Positions 1-8,478 of a DNA stretch of 64,000 bases are shown piece after piece. Where the stretch lies: positions 1 through 64,000 of the forward strand of contig WRKM01000008.1 of the NCBI GenBank assembly GCA_009778065.1, in the 5' to 3' direction. A program made the translations under genes and the position numbers. The stretch's first letter is position 1, and every line of letters starts with the position of its first letter. The stretch comes from Oscillospiraceae bacterium (lineage in GTDB: Bacteria > Bacillota > Clostridia > Oscillospirales > Ruminococcaceae). A model generated the notes under the pieces. The model was not told where the DNA came from. It ran no database searches and saw only the letters and a list, made by a program, of their open reading frames with translations.

Positions 1-19
1 AGTTGTCATAGCGGGTTTT

Positions 20-79
20 GGAAACCTCCCTGTTGCTTTTTTGTTTAGCAACTATAACTGTAACACAGGTTTCCTTTTT
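20..79 (+). terminator. Nested hairpin followed by a short T run
   Basis: GGAAACCT (20-27) pairs with AGGTTTCC (67-74), enclosing a second hairpin GTTGC/GCAAC (32-36 with 48-52). TTTTT follows directly. This could terminate an upstream gene outside the window or be part of a structured leader. No gene is visible in bases 1-243. Confidence 0.35.
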
Positions 80-180
80 CCGCTACTCTTTTTTTGCTAA
101 GTGTAACACTTCTATTGTAATCCTACAGATTTTTCGGATTTATGAACTTCCTTAAAAATTTTTGAAAATCTGTTTTTTTG

Positions 181-209
181 TTGACTAATCTCTCATTTTG
201 TGATATACT
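181..209 (+). promoter_or_regulatory. Sigma-A promoter of gatCAB-aspS
   Basis: The -35 box TTGACT (181-186) and -10 box TATACT (204-209) are separated by 17 bp, and TGA precedes the -10 box as an extended element. The start of gatC lies 35 bp downstream, with an AGGAGGG ribosome site at 228-234. Confidence 0.7.
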
Positions 210-243
210 TAATCTCACACACTGACAGGAGGGACTATAAATC

Positions 244-528
244 ATGGATACTTCGACTTTCTCGCTTTTATGTGAATCCTCGCAGCTCTCCTTTTCTGAT
301 GAGCAAAAAGAGAGTTTTATTCAAAAGCTTAATGCTATGACCGAATTCGCTTCTTCCGTAAAAAAACACAACTTCGATTTCTGCGATGAGGATGATTCCG
401 ATTCAGAGAGTGTTTTTCTGAGCGACTTGCGCGAAGATACGGTTGTAAACTCGTTTTCCCCCGAAAAACTGCTCGCGAATACAAAACCGCTGTTTGACTG
501 TTATGTTATCCCGAAAATAATGGAATAG
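244..528 (+). CDS. gatC: Asp-tRNA(Asn)/Glu-tRNA(Gln) amidotransferase subunit C
   Basis: This is the small subunit of the GatCAB amidotransferase, which wraps around GatA and GatB and stabilises the complex. At 94 residues it has the usual family length. The C-terminal half shows the family pattern LREDTVV, then LLANTK, then VIPKIME, matching the typical LRDD-V and VPKVIE blocks. The acidic stretch around residues 47-55 is less typical. An AGGAGGG site lies 10 bp before the ATG. It is the first gene of gatC-gatA-gatB-aspS, separated from gatA by 10 bp. The context makes the call firm even though GatC is poorly conserved. Confidence 0.9.
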   Translation: MDTSTFSLLCESSQLSFSDEQKESFIQKLNAMTEFASSVKKHNFDFCDEDDSDSESVFLSDLREDTVVNSFSPEKLLANTKPLFDCYVIPKIME

Positions 529-538
529 AGGACTTATT

Positions 539-1900
539 ATGACTGACATCACAAATGCAACAGTAAAAACCCTTCACTCAAGCCTCAAAAAGCGTGAAAT
601 AAGCGCGGAAGAGCTTTGTACGGAGTATTTGGAACTTATTGAAGCGATGAACCCTGACTTAAAAGCCCTTACGGACGTTATCGGGGAAGAAGCTCTTTGT
701 GCCGCTAAAAACGCACAGCTTCGCCTTGATAAAGGGGAAGGCGGTACGCTCACGGGCATACCCGCCATCGTAAACGACAATATTCTCACAGAGGGACTTG
801 TAACCTCTTGCGGCTCAAAAATGCTCGAAAATTTCATCCCCCCTTATAATGCGGGTGCGGTTGAACGGCTGGAGGACGCCGGTTATGTGCTTCTCGGAAA
901 GGCTTGTGTTGACGAGTTTGGCTTAGGCGGCTCTCCGAGGTCGGGTATCGCAGTCAGCTCAGGCTTCTCGCCTTATTCTTTAAGTTCAGACACGGGCGGC
1001 TCCATTCGCCGAGCGTCTAATTTTTACGGGTTGACCGGACTTCGTCCGACATACGGTCGGGTTTCGCGATATGGTTTGGCGGCTTTTGCCGGTTCTTTCG
1101 ACCAAATCGGACCTATAGCGAGAACCGCCGAGGACTGCGCTTTTGTTCTTAACACGATAGCGGTACGCGACCCACGTGACGCCACTTCTTTCGGAAACCC
1201 CGACGGAAGTGATTTTACCGAGAAAATAGGGACAAGCATTAAAGGGATGAAAATCGCCATCCCGAAGGAGTTTTTCGGCGACAATATTTCAGACGAAACT
1301 AAAAATGCCGTTCTCAAAGCCTCGAAAGAACTCGAAAAGCAAGGTGCAATATTAATCGACTCGTCTTTGGAGATAATCGAGTATACTGCCGAAGTCTTTT
1401 TCATTATTTCAAGCGCGGAAGCTTCAAGCAACCTATCGCGCTTTGACGGCGTTAACTTCGGGCTTCGCGGCGAAGGTCAGACCTATTTTGAGCAGATTGT
1501 CGATTCTCGTAACAGGGGGTTCGGCGATGAAATAAAACTTAGGATTTTGTTTGGGAACTTTGTACTGTCCGCTCAAAATTACGATGATTATTTCAAGAAA
1601 GCGAAGGCACTCCGCCGTAAAATAAAGGCGAGCTATGACGAGGTTTTAAAAACCGCCGATGCAATCCTTGCCCCTTCTGTCTCCGACAGTGCACATTCCC
1701 AAATGTTTTTTGCGGACTTTTGTACGGTTTCGTCAAGCCTTGCGGGGTTGCCGTGCGTGTCCACGCCCTGCGGTTATAAGGCAACCGGACTTCCCATAGG
1801 GATGTCCCTGACAGGCAGAAGGCTCGGTGAATCAACTGTTTTGCAAATTGCCGATTGTTTCGAGCGTGTTTTCGCCCCCGAATTATTTGATGTGAGGTAA
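539..1900 (+). CDS. gatA: GatA-family amidase subunit with degenerate active site
   Basis: GatA normally hydrolyses glutamine and passes ammonia to GatB for amidation of mischarged Asp- or Glu-tRNA. The protein aligns throughout with GatA, for example GSDTGGSIR-like SDTGGSIRR, PTYGRVSRYGL and AGLPCVSTPCGY. It is 453 residues, shorter than the usual 480-490. Two features are odd. The family block GIP-AIKDN reads GIPAIVNDN, so the catalytic Lys of the Ser-cisSer-Lys triad is Asn (codon AAC). The stretch between DEF-G and SDTGGS is about 20-25 residues shorter than usual, and the GGSSGGS amidase signature is reduced to GGSPRSG. The nucleophile Ser of SDTGGS is kept. The reading frame is intact and lies in a normal operon, so this is not a simple pseudogene. 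Amidase activity is doubtful. A second GatA elsewhere cannot be excluded. Confidence 0.88.
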   Translation: MTDITNATVKTLHSSLKKREISAEELCTEYLELIEAMNPDLKALTDVIGEEALCAAKNAQLRLDKGEGGTLTGIPAIVNDNILTEGLVTSCGSKMLENFIPPYNAGAVERLEDAGYVLLGKACVDEFGLGGSPRSGIAVSSGFSPYSLSSDTGGSIRRASNFYGLTGLRPTYGRVSRYGLAAFAGSFDQIGPIARTAEDCAFVLNTIAVRDPRDATSFGNPDGSDFTEKIGTSIKGMKIAIPKEFFGDNISDETKNAVLKASKELEKQGAILIDSSLEIIEYTAEVFFIISSAEASSNLSRFDGVNFGLRGEGQTYFEQIVDSRNRGFGDEIKLRILFGNFVLSAQNYDDYFKKAKALRRKIKASYDEVLKTADAILAPSVSDSAHSQMFFADFCTVSSSLAGLPCVSTPCGYKATGLPIGMSLTGRRLGESTVLQIADCFERVFAPELFDVR

Positions 1901-1908
1901 CCGATTGT

Positions 1909-3333
1909 ATGAAACTGATTCCGACGATTGGTCTTGAAATCCATGCGGAGCTTATGACAAATTCAAAGGTCTTTTGCTCCTGCTCCGCCGAATACGGCGG
2001 AACCCCAAACAGCCGCTGCTGTCCGGGGTGTTCGGCGTTTCCCGGAACACTTCCCGTACTTAACAGAAAAGCCGCAGAGCTTATTATAAAAGCGGGTGCG
2101 GTGCTTAATTGTGAAATCTCGCGTACTACGACATGGGACAGAAAGAATTACTTCTATCCCGACCTACCGCGAGCCTACCAGATTTCACAGCTCTACAGCC
2201 CTGTCTGTAGAAATGGTCATGTCATTATCAAAACCTCGGACGGGGAAAAGCGAATAGGGATAAAGCAGATTCATCTCGAAGAGGACGCCGGAAAGCTGAT
2301 TCATGACCGCTCTCCCAAATACAGCCTTGCCGATTATAACCGCTCCGGTATGGGTTTAATCGAGATAGTCACTGACCCGGACCTGCACACCGCCGAAGAA
2401 GCCTGTGCGTTTGTCGAAAAAGTGCGTTCAATGCTTCAATATGCCGATATTTGCAATGGTAAAATGGAACAAGGTTCACTTAGATGCGATGTTAATATAT
2501 CGCTTGCCCCCGAAGGCGCACCGCTCGGAGTGCGTGCCGAGATTAAGAATCTCAACTCGGTTCGCTCTATTTCGAGAGCCGTAGAATACGAAATCTACCG
2601 CCAGACAAGGGCTATCGAGAATAACGAACCGCTGTTTCAACAGACACGGCGTTTTTCCGATACAGACGGCGAGACCTATGCTATGCGTACAAAAGAAAAC
2701 GCCCACGATTACCGTTATTTTCCCGACCCCGATATTCCCGCTCTTGTACTCCGCGATGCCGAGCTTGACGCTATTTTTGCCTCAATTCCCAAAATGCCCG
2801 AAGAACGATTTACGCAATATACAGGCGAATACGGTATTACGGCAAGCGATGCGGAAATACTAATAGGTAATAAGATTTTGAGCGATTTTTTTGAAAACGC
2901 GCTAAAAGAATACGACAACCCTAAAGCCGTCTGTGCGTTCATACTGACCGAACTTCTGCGCCGCGTGAATTTAGGCGAGATTGAACTCGAAAACCCGCCT
3001 TTTTCCGCAAGCGACTTAGGCAGACTCGTAAAATACGGATATACCGATAAGATAAGCCGCGGCGACATGAAAGAAATTTTACGCGCTATGATTGAAAAAA
3101 GAAAAACTCCCGAAGAAGCCTGCGACGAGGGCGGTTTTTGGATAAAAGAGGATTTAAAGCTTGTTGAGAGCGTGATTGATAAGGTTATTGAAAATAACCC
3201 GAATCCCGTGGCACAATACAGAAACGGCGAGCAAAAAGTATTCGGTTTTCTTATGGGACAGGCGAGCAAAGAATTAAAAGGCGCGGCTACCCCTGCGGCG
3301 ATAAAACAAATGTTAGAGAGTAAATTGAAATAG
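1909..3333 (+). CDS. gatB: Asp-tRNA(Asn)/Glu-tRNA(Gln) amidotransferase subunit B
   Basis: GatB binds the mischarged tRNA, phosphorylates the side chain with ATP and transfers ammonia to it. The start GLEIHAEL, the zinc-site cysteines in FCSCSAEYG and CCPGC, DRKNYFYPDLPRAYQISQ and HLEEDAGKLIHD are all family blocks, and the C-terminal helical/YqeY region (about 330-474) is complete. The length of 474 is normal. The usual CPVCLG-PG block reads CPGCSAFPG, a mild divergence that keeps both cysteines. The gene follows gatA by 8 bp. Together with the altered GatA it raises the question of where this complex gets its ammonia. Confidence 0.93.
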   Translation: MKLIPTIGLEIHAELMTNSKVFCSCSAEYGGTPNSRCCPGCSAFPGTLPVLNRKAAELIIKAGAVLNCEISRTTTWDRKNYFYPDLPRAYQISQLYSPVCRNGHVIIKTSDGEKRIGIKQIHLEEDAGKLIHDRSPKYSLADYNRSGMGLIEIVTDPDLHTAEEACAFVEKVRSMLQYADICNGKMEQGSLRCDVNISLAPEGAPLGVRAEIKNLNSVRSISRAVEYEIYRQTRAIENNEPLFQQTRRFSDTDGETYAMRTKENAHDYRYFPDPDIPALVLRDAELDAIFASIPKMPEERFTQYTGEYGITASDAEILIGNKILSDFFENALKEYDNPKAVCAFILTELLRRVNLGEIELENPPFSASDLGRLVKYGYTDKISRGDMKEILRAMIEKRKTPEEACDEGGFWIKEDLKLVESVIDKVIENNPNPVAQYRNGEQKVFGFLMGQASKELKGAATPAAIKQMLESKLK

Positions 3334-3350
3334 AAAGGACAATTAAAACT

Positions 3351-5108
3351 ATGCAGTTCAAACCAAACAAATACCGCACTCATACTACAACCATGCTCAG
3401 CGAAAAAAATATAAACGAACAAGTTCGCGTTTCGGGTTGGGTTGAAAACATACGCGACCACGGCGGTATTCAATTCATGGATTTACGCGACCATTACGGA
3501 ATCGTGCAGATTACGTTTCAACACAGTGCGGATTTGCTTAACGACATTCATAAGGAATGTTGCCTTAGTATAGGCGGCGCGGTAATAAAACGTGCCGAGG
3601 AAACCGTAAATACAAAAATCTCCACGGGTACTATTGAGATAATGGCACAGAGTCTTGAAATTCTCGGTAATATTAGTGAAAGTCTGCCTTTTGAGGTCAC
3701 ATCGTCAACAGACGTTAACGAGGATTTAAGGCTTCGGTATCGCTTTTTGGATTTACGCAACCCCGCCGTTCATGAGAATATTATTTATCGCAGCAGGGTG
3801 ATGAGTTTCATGCGTGAATCCATGTCGGAAATGGGCTTTTTAGAGCTTAATACACCGATTTTATCCGCCTCTTCTCCCGAAGGTGCCAGAGATTTTCTCG
3901 TACCGAGCAGAAAGCATCACGGTAAATTCTATGCCCTGCCGCAAGCACCGCAGATTTTTAAACAACTCTATATGATAAGCGGCTTTGACCGTTATTTCCA
4001 AATCGCACCCTGCTTCCGTGACGAAGACGCACGCGCTGACCGTACGGCGGGTGAGTTTTATCAGCTTGACTTAGAAATGGCTTTCGCCGAACAGGACGAT
4101 GTTTTTGAGGCGGGCGAGTATGTTTTGAGCAAGACTTTGGAGAAATTCGGGATAAGCGCCGATACCGCCCCTTATACACGACTGACCTACGCCGAAACCA
4201 TGCTCAAGTACGGCACGGATAAACCCGATTTACGTAACCCGCTATTTATTATAGAACTCTCGGACTTGTTTATCGGAAGCGGATTTAAGCCATTCGCCGA
4301 TAAGACTGTTCGCGGGATTCGCGTCCCCGGAATGGCTGAAAAATCTAAATCCTTCTTCAAAAGCATGGAAGAATTTGCACTTTCTATAGGCATGGGCGGT
4401 TTAGGTTATGTGGAAGTTCAGGAAGACATGAGCTTCAAGGGACCGATTGACAAGTTCATATCGGACGAGGTACGAGCAGAACTAAAGTCTCGTGCGGAAT
4501 TAAAAGTCGGCGATGTTCTTTATTTTATCGCAGACATCGGAAAAACTGCCGCTCTTTATGCAGGGCAGATTCGCGCCGAACTCGGCAGCAGACTTGAATT
4601 AATAGATAAAAGCAGATTCCGTATTTGTTGGATTTATGATTTCCCTATGTACGAGGAAGACGAAACGGGTAAACCCTCATTCTCACATAACCCGTTTTCA
4701 ATGCCTCAGGGTGGGCTTGACGCATTAAAGTCAGGCGACCCGCTATCCGTTAAAGCATATCAATACGATGTAGTCATTAACGGCGTGGAGCTTGCTTCTG
4801 GTGCGGTCAGAAACCACAGCAATGAAATTATGGTCAAAGCCTTTGAAATCGCGGGATATTCCGAAGACGATTTGAAAAGCCGTTTTGGCGCACTTTACGG
4901 CGCGTTTAGATTCGGCGCACCCCCTCATGCCGGTATGGCGTTCGGTATCGACAGACTGCTCATGCTAATGCTCTGTGAAGACAGCGTCAGAGAGGTTATT
5001 GCGTTCCCGCTGAACGGTAACGCGCAGGACTTATTACTCGGCGCGCCGTCAGACGTTGCGGAAGCTCAGCTTAGAGACGTGCATATTAAGGTAAGAGATA
5101 AGCATTAG
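3351..5108 (+). CDS. aspS: Aspartyl-tRNA synthetase, bacterial type, probably non-discriminating
   Basis: This class IIb synthetase charges tRNA with aspartate in the cytoplasm. The 585 residues include the N-terminal OB-fold anticodon domain (about 1-105), motif 2 in FRDEDARADR, the bacterial GAD insertion (about 280-400) and motif 3 GMAFGIDRLLML. In the anticodon domain the sequence is IRDHGG. A His at this place, as in the Pseudomonas enzyme, is linked in the literature to charging of both tRNA-Asp and tRNA-Asn. That fits co-transcription with gatCAB, which would convert Asp-tRNA-Asn to Asn-tRNA-Asn. It follows gatB by 17 bp with an AAGGAC ribosome site. Confidence 0.94.
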   Translation: MQFKPNKYRTHTTTMLSEKNINEQVRVSGWVENIRDHGGIQFMDLRDHYGIVQITFQHSADLLNDIHKECCLSIGGAVIKRAEETVNTKISTGTIEIMAQSLEILGNISESLPFEVTSSTDVNEDLRLRYRFLDLRNPAVHENIIYRSRVMSFMRESMSEMGFLELNTPILSASSPEGARDFLVPSRKHHGKFYALPQAPQIFKQLYMISGFDRYFQIAPCFRDEDARADRTAGEFYQLDLEMAFAEQDDVFEAGEYVLSKTLEKFGISADTAPYTRLTYAETMLKYGTDKPDLRNPLFIIELSDLFIGSGFKPFADKTVRGIRVPGMAEKSKSFFKSMEEFALSIGMGGLGYVEVQEDMSFKGPIDKFISDEVRAELKSRAELKVGDVLYFIADIGKTAALYAGQIRAELGSRLELIDKSRFRICWIYDFPMYEEDETGKPSFSHNPFSMPQGGLDALKSGDPLSVKAYQYDVVINGVELASGAVRNHSNEIMVKAFEIAGYSEDDLKSRFGALYGAFRFGAPPHAGMAFGIDRLLMLMLCEDSVREVIAFPLNGNAQDLLLGAPSDVAEAQLRDVHIKVRDKH

Positions 5109-5180
5109 ACATATCAATAATTCTTGTGAAAGGAAAAAAAGATTAAATTTTAACATCACAACCTCTGCTATTAATAAACC

Positions 5181-5210
5181 GGAGAGATGTAGTATTAACT
5201 GCATCTCTCC
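5181..5210 (+). terminator. Hairpin after aspS
   Basis: GGAGAGATG pairs with CATCTCTCC, and the stem continues with AGT/ACT after a mismatch. It lies 72 bp after the aspS stop. Only a modest T-rich stretch follows, so termination is likely but not textbook. Confidence 0.5.
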
Positions 5211-5215
5211 AATTT

Positions 5216-5336
5216 GATTTTATAGCTCCTCACTTAAGGTAGAGGCTCACCTGATTTTATAGCTCCTCACTTGAGGTAGAGGCTCACCTGATTTTATAGC
5301 TCCTCACTTGAGGTAGAGGCTCACCTGATTTTATAG
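5216..5336. repeat. 37-bp tandem repeat, three full copies
   Basis: Three units of 37 bp start with GATTTTATAG at 5216, 5253 and 5290. Copy 1 differs from copies 2 and 3 by one base (CTTAAGG against CTTGAGG). A fourth copy breaks off after its first 10 bases at 5336. Each unit carries a small CCTC-ACTT-GAGG hairpin. There are no spacers, so this is not a CRISPR array. Function unknown. Confidence 0.85.
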
Positions 5337-5342
5337 TTGTTC

Positions 5343-5365
5343 CGTAAAGGTTCATAACCTTTACG
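5343..5365. repeat. Perfect 10-bp hairpin next to the tandem repeat
   Basis: CGTAAAGGTT and AACCTTTACG form a perfect stem with a three-base loop, directly after the broken fourth repeat. No T run follows on the plus strand. Confidence 0.6.
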
Positions 5366-5659
5366 ACTGCATTATATCATATATCGGCCAATAAGTCAAT
5401 GGGCATAATGCACAAATCAATACATCTATATATGTATAATGTGTGCGTTTTTAATAATCCGAGTATCCTAACCCTCAAATAAATACCGCAAATTTCAAGA
5501 GTCGAACAACCATCAAACCATAAATAACAAATATCAGTCTGCTACAGTAAAAATATGATATATAATGAATTGTTGCACGTACATCCGGGGTATAAATATC
5601 AAGATTTAAAGAGAGTGTGATAAATAATAAAAGGTTTAACACGGAGCGGGATTGACACC
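5366..5659. other. Gene-free, AT-rich gap
   Basis: I see no convincing gene, RNA or repeat here. It lies between the convergent aspS operon and the DUF4143 ATPase gene, so it need only hold transcription ends. Confidence 0.5.
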
Positions 5660-6883
5660 CTAAAGAAAAGTTATTGGAATAGCTTTATCGCTCCCTTGAA
5701 GCGTAACGAGATTATCGTAGAGACAGATTACACCGCCCTGCCCCCTCTTGATGTTTGGAATTTTATCGAGAATCGGAAACTTAGCAACGTCAGCCTTATT
5801 CGGGTCGGCGTGCTTTTTTATCTCAATCGGATATAAGAACCCGCCGTCTTCAATAAGCAAATCTATCTCGTTTCCGTCACGGTCACGGTAGAAGTATAAC
5901 GGTAAGTCTAATATTCCCTTGTTGGAGTAGCTTCTGATGATTTCCCCGATAACGAAAGTTTCAAAGAACGCACCTGCCATTGCCCCATTCTTCAAGACAT
6001 CAGGTGTATTCCAGCGGGTGAGGTATGCTGCAAGTCCGGTATCTGAAAAATAGAGTTTCGGAGTCTTGATTGTCCGCTTGGTGATATTGTTATGATAAGG
6101 CTTCAACAGGATAACTAAATTGGAAGAAACCATGATGGAGAGCCACCGTTCCGCAGTCGGCTGGCTGACACCTACATCACGCGCTAATGATGCGACATTC
6201 AGAAGTTGCCCCGTACAGCTTGCCGCAACCGTCATAAACCGAACGAATTTTACTTCATCGCCTACTTGCGATAAATCGCGGACATCACGTTCAATATAGG
6301 TTTTGACGTAAGCGGCGTAGAACATTTGCCAATCGAAATCCGGGTTGGCGCATAACTCCGGGAAACTTCCGCGGTGGATTATATTCCAAACATCGGAGTA
6401 GGAAAGAGCCACCTGAACTTTCCTGCGGCTCATACAATATTCATCTGTAGGCAGGAACGGTTCACGGAACGAAACCCCGTACAGTTCCCGCAAAGAAAGC
6501 CCCGGCAGGGTGATAAGTCCAAGCCGCCCCGCTAACGATTCACTCACGTTCTTCATCATCTCAAACTGCTGAGAACCGGAGAGGTAGAACTGCCCCTTCT
6601 TTTTCTCTTTATCTAAGATTATTTTAATATTAGGGAAAAGATTAGGGGCGTACTGCACCTCATCAACGAACACGGGCGGCGGATTATCCTTGAAGAATGT
6701 CCCGCTTTGTGTGACTGCGTTCGTTAATTGAATCTTATCGTCTAACGTAACATACCCGGCTTCTCCGGCGACTTCTTTAAGAAGCGTTGTTTTTCCAACC
6801 TGACGCGCCCCCGTGACAAGGATTGCCCCAAACATCTTTGACAGCTTGCGAACCGCTTCATCTGCATGACGATTGTAGTACAA
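5660..6883 (-). CDS. AAA ATPase with DUF4143 domain
   Basis: This belongs to the AAA_14/DUF4143 family, common in accessory DNA of Clostridia and of unknown cellular role. The Walker A is GARQVGKTT and the Walker B VFVDEVQ; the middle holds a winged-helix-like part with SQPTAERW, and the DUF4143 C-terminus contains the nuclease-like EIDLLIEDGG and YPIEIKKH elements. About 407 residues, which is full length. The ORF track starts at ATG 6892, but that ATG abuts the AAGGAGG site; TTG 6883 is better spaced. A promoter with a palindromic spacer lies just upstream. A second relative sits at 25273-26541. It is flanked by gene-free DNA and appears monocistronic. Confidence 0.82.
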   Translation of the reverse strand: MYYNRHADEAVRKLSKMFGAILVTGARQVGKTTLLKEVAGEAGYVTLDDKIQLTNAVTQSGTFFKDNPPPVFVDEVQYAPNLFPNIKIILDKEKKKGQFYLSGSQQFEMMKNVSESLAGRLGLITLPGLSLRELYGVSFREPFLPTDEYCMSRRKVQVALSYSDVWNIIHRGSFPELCANPDFDWQMFYAAYVKTYIERDVRDLSQVGDEVKFVRFMTVAASCTGQLLNVASLARDVGVSQPTAERWLSIMVSSNLVILLKPYHNNITKRTIKTPKLYFSDTGLAAYLTRWNTPDVLKNGAMAGAFFETFVIGEIIRSYSNKGILDLPLYFYRDRDGNEIDLLIEDGGFLYPIEIKKHADPNKADVAKFPILDKIPNIKRGQGGVICLYDNLVTLQGSDKAIPITFL

Positions 6884-6924
6884 AGAAATCATCCTCCTTA
6901 TCGGCTGATTTAATATATAATATT

Positions 6925-6953
6925 ATTATAGCCGATTAGTCGGCGTTTGTCAA
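6925..6953 (-). promoter_or_regulatory. Promoter with operator-like palindrome for the DUF4143 ATPase
   Basis: On the minus strand TTGACA (6948-6953) and TATAAT (6925-6930) are 17 bp apart. The spacer contains the inverted repeat GCCGA-N4-TCGGC (6931-6944), well placed to block polymerase. Confidence 0.65.
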
Positions 6954-7022
6954 GGGTAAAAAAGAATTATGATTCGTTCTTCGTTTCTGTTTTTCATTCT
7001 ACCCCTTCCTTCAACTCAAGAT

Positions 7023-8330
7023 TTATTTATCTATCTTACCATGTGTATAGTCATCTAAATAAGCATGGATTTCGGATAACTTATTTCTTATCTCCATGTT
7101 TTGTTTTCTGTTAAAGATAACAGAAATAATTAAAGCTATCAAGGCAGTAGCGGTCGAAAAGATTACGGCTATTATTATCAATGTATCTGAATTAGATTCT
7201 TCCTGCATGACTGCCCCATTGTTAGAGTTACCTGTGTTGCTCTGCGCGGTGCTTGAAATTGTTTCGGTTTCGGTTCGGGTTTCGATAAAAGAGGGCTGTA
7301 ATTCCTGCCTTTTCTCGACACCGTTTTCCACTAAGCTGACAATATTTTTTCCCGATACCTTTTGTGCTGTTTCATCGTCCAAAAGGTCTAAAAGCAGGTA
7401 AAATTTCGTCACTTCCTCCGCATATCTGCCCCAGTGTCCTACGATGTCGCTACCCACCATGAAGCGTTCGGGAAACTCGCTGATAAGTTCTGCCCAACCC
7501 TCCAAATCCTTCAGAATATACTCTTCAAATACAATCCATGAAATATCATAATACAGATTATCATTTTCTGTCAGCATCTCGCGTGTAATTTCAATTAGGT
7601 TCGGGATTTCAATGCGCCGTGAAATGCCTACGTGCGGCCAAATGAAGTTTGTATTTCTGTTATGCGCGAGAGCCTGTTGCATTTCTTCCAAGTAAATAGG
7701 TTCGTCACTGAAATAGCCCGCAACATTATGATGTACCATTACAGGCAGGTTATATTCTGCCGCTAAATCGTATATTTCAAGCATAGCGGGATGATTGGCG
7801 CGGGGCGGTTCGCCGTATGTAAGTGCCGTCAAGTCGTCGTGGCGGCTCATCAGTTCTCCGATTCCGTAAAATTGACCCGGATAGGTGTCTAACAATTGCT
7901 TTATGTATTTTGCCGCATATTTATCATTGGGATTAATACCGCATATAAATGGGTAAAACCTGTCTTTAATATCGTCCGGTTGCCGCTCTAAATGTGCCAT
8001 CATAATATAATCCGTAGCACTGTAATAATAGGAACGCGAATCATTGCTGAGATAATATACGGGCATGTTCGGCGCGTGTTCGTCCCATTGCTTCACCATA
8101 GGCATACCGAATAAAACTGCTCGCGAAATGCCCGCCTTGTCCATTTCAAGGACAAGCTTTTCAAGCCCATCGGTTTCCTGAGTAAAATCAAGATAGTGAA
8201 GATGAGCATCTACAATGTTATATCGGCTATGTGCTTCTGCGGCTGTGGAAATGAAATGACTACTGATAAGCACGAATAACATAACACCAAAAATAAACTT
8301 CACGAAACTAAAACGATGCCGTCTTCTCAT
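7023..8330 (-). CDS. Membrane-anchored amidohydrolase-family protein
   Basis: This is a TIM-barrel metal-dependent hydrolase of the amidohydrolase-2 type. Metal-site motifs are visible: VDAHLHY at about residue 40, MVHHN near 195, WPHVG near 235 and a late GSD near 295. Residues 7-33 form a signal peptide or anchor, and a second hydrophobic segment (about 380-402) follows a Ser/Thr/Asn-rich stretch and precedes a charged tail. The catalytic domain is therefore predicted outside the membrane, which is unusual because most relatives are cytoplasmic decarboxylases or hydrolases. The substrate is unknown. It has its own promoter and a GGAAGG ribosome site. The ORF is 435 residues. Confidence 0.78.
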   Translation of the reverse strand: MRRRHRFSFVKFIFGVMLFVLISSHFISTAAEAHSRYNIVDAHLHYLDFTQETDGLEKLVLEMDKAGISRAVLFGMPMVKQWDEHAPNMPVYYLSNDSRSYYYSATDYIMMAHLERQPDDIKDRFYPFICGINPNDKYAAKYIKQLLDTYPGQFYGIGELMSRHDDLTALTYGEPPRANHPAMLEIYDLAAEYNLPVMVHHNVAGYFSDEPIYLEEMQQALAHNRNTNFIWPHVGISRRIEIPNLIEITREMLTENDNLYYDISWIVFEEYILKDLEGWAELISEFPERFMVGSDIVGHWGRYAEEVTKFYLLLDLLDDETAQKVSGKNIVSLVENGVEKRQELQPSFIETRTETETISSTAQSNTGNSNNGAVMQEESNSDTLIIIAVIFSTATALIALIISVIFNRKQNMEIRNKLSEIHAYLDDYTHGKIDK

Positions 8331-8381
8331 AATATTTTCCTTCCCGATTTTCTACTTCAGAAACCCCTTGTCGTTTTCTTT

Positions 8382-8410
8382 ATTATAACATTGATATTTA
8401 CGTCTGTCAA
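8382..8410 (-). promoter_or_regulatory. Promoter of the amidohydrolase gene
   Basis: On the minus strand TTGACA (8405-8410) and TATAAT (8382-8387) have a 17-bp spacer; TG lies before the -10 box. The gene starts 52 bp downstream. Confidence 0.65.
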
Positions 8411-8478
8411 GGATTTTCAGCCACTCTGCATTTACGGTTGATTACGTGAAAAATGGTACGATTTTTCGCAGGGTTTAC

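Noticed and set aside
574-1835. Minus-strand ORFs of 80-135 codons over gatA
   Set aside because: They are shadows of a long, clearly conserved plus-strand gene and lack ribosome sites.
2715-3473. 252-codon minus-strand ORF over gatB and the start of aspS
   Set aside because: It spans two real genes in antisense, is Ser/Phe-rich as expected for a shadow frame, and has no family motif.
5216-5336. Possible CRISPR array or tracrRNA region
   Set aside because: The 37-bp units follow each other without spacers, and no cas gene is in the window.
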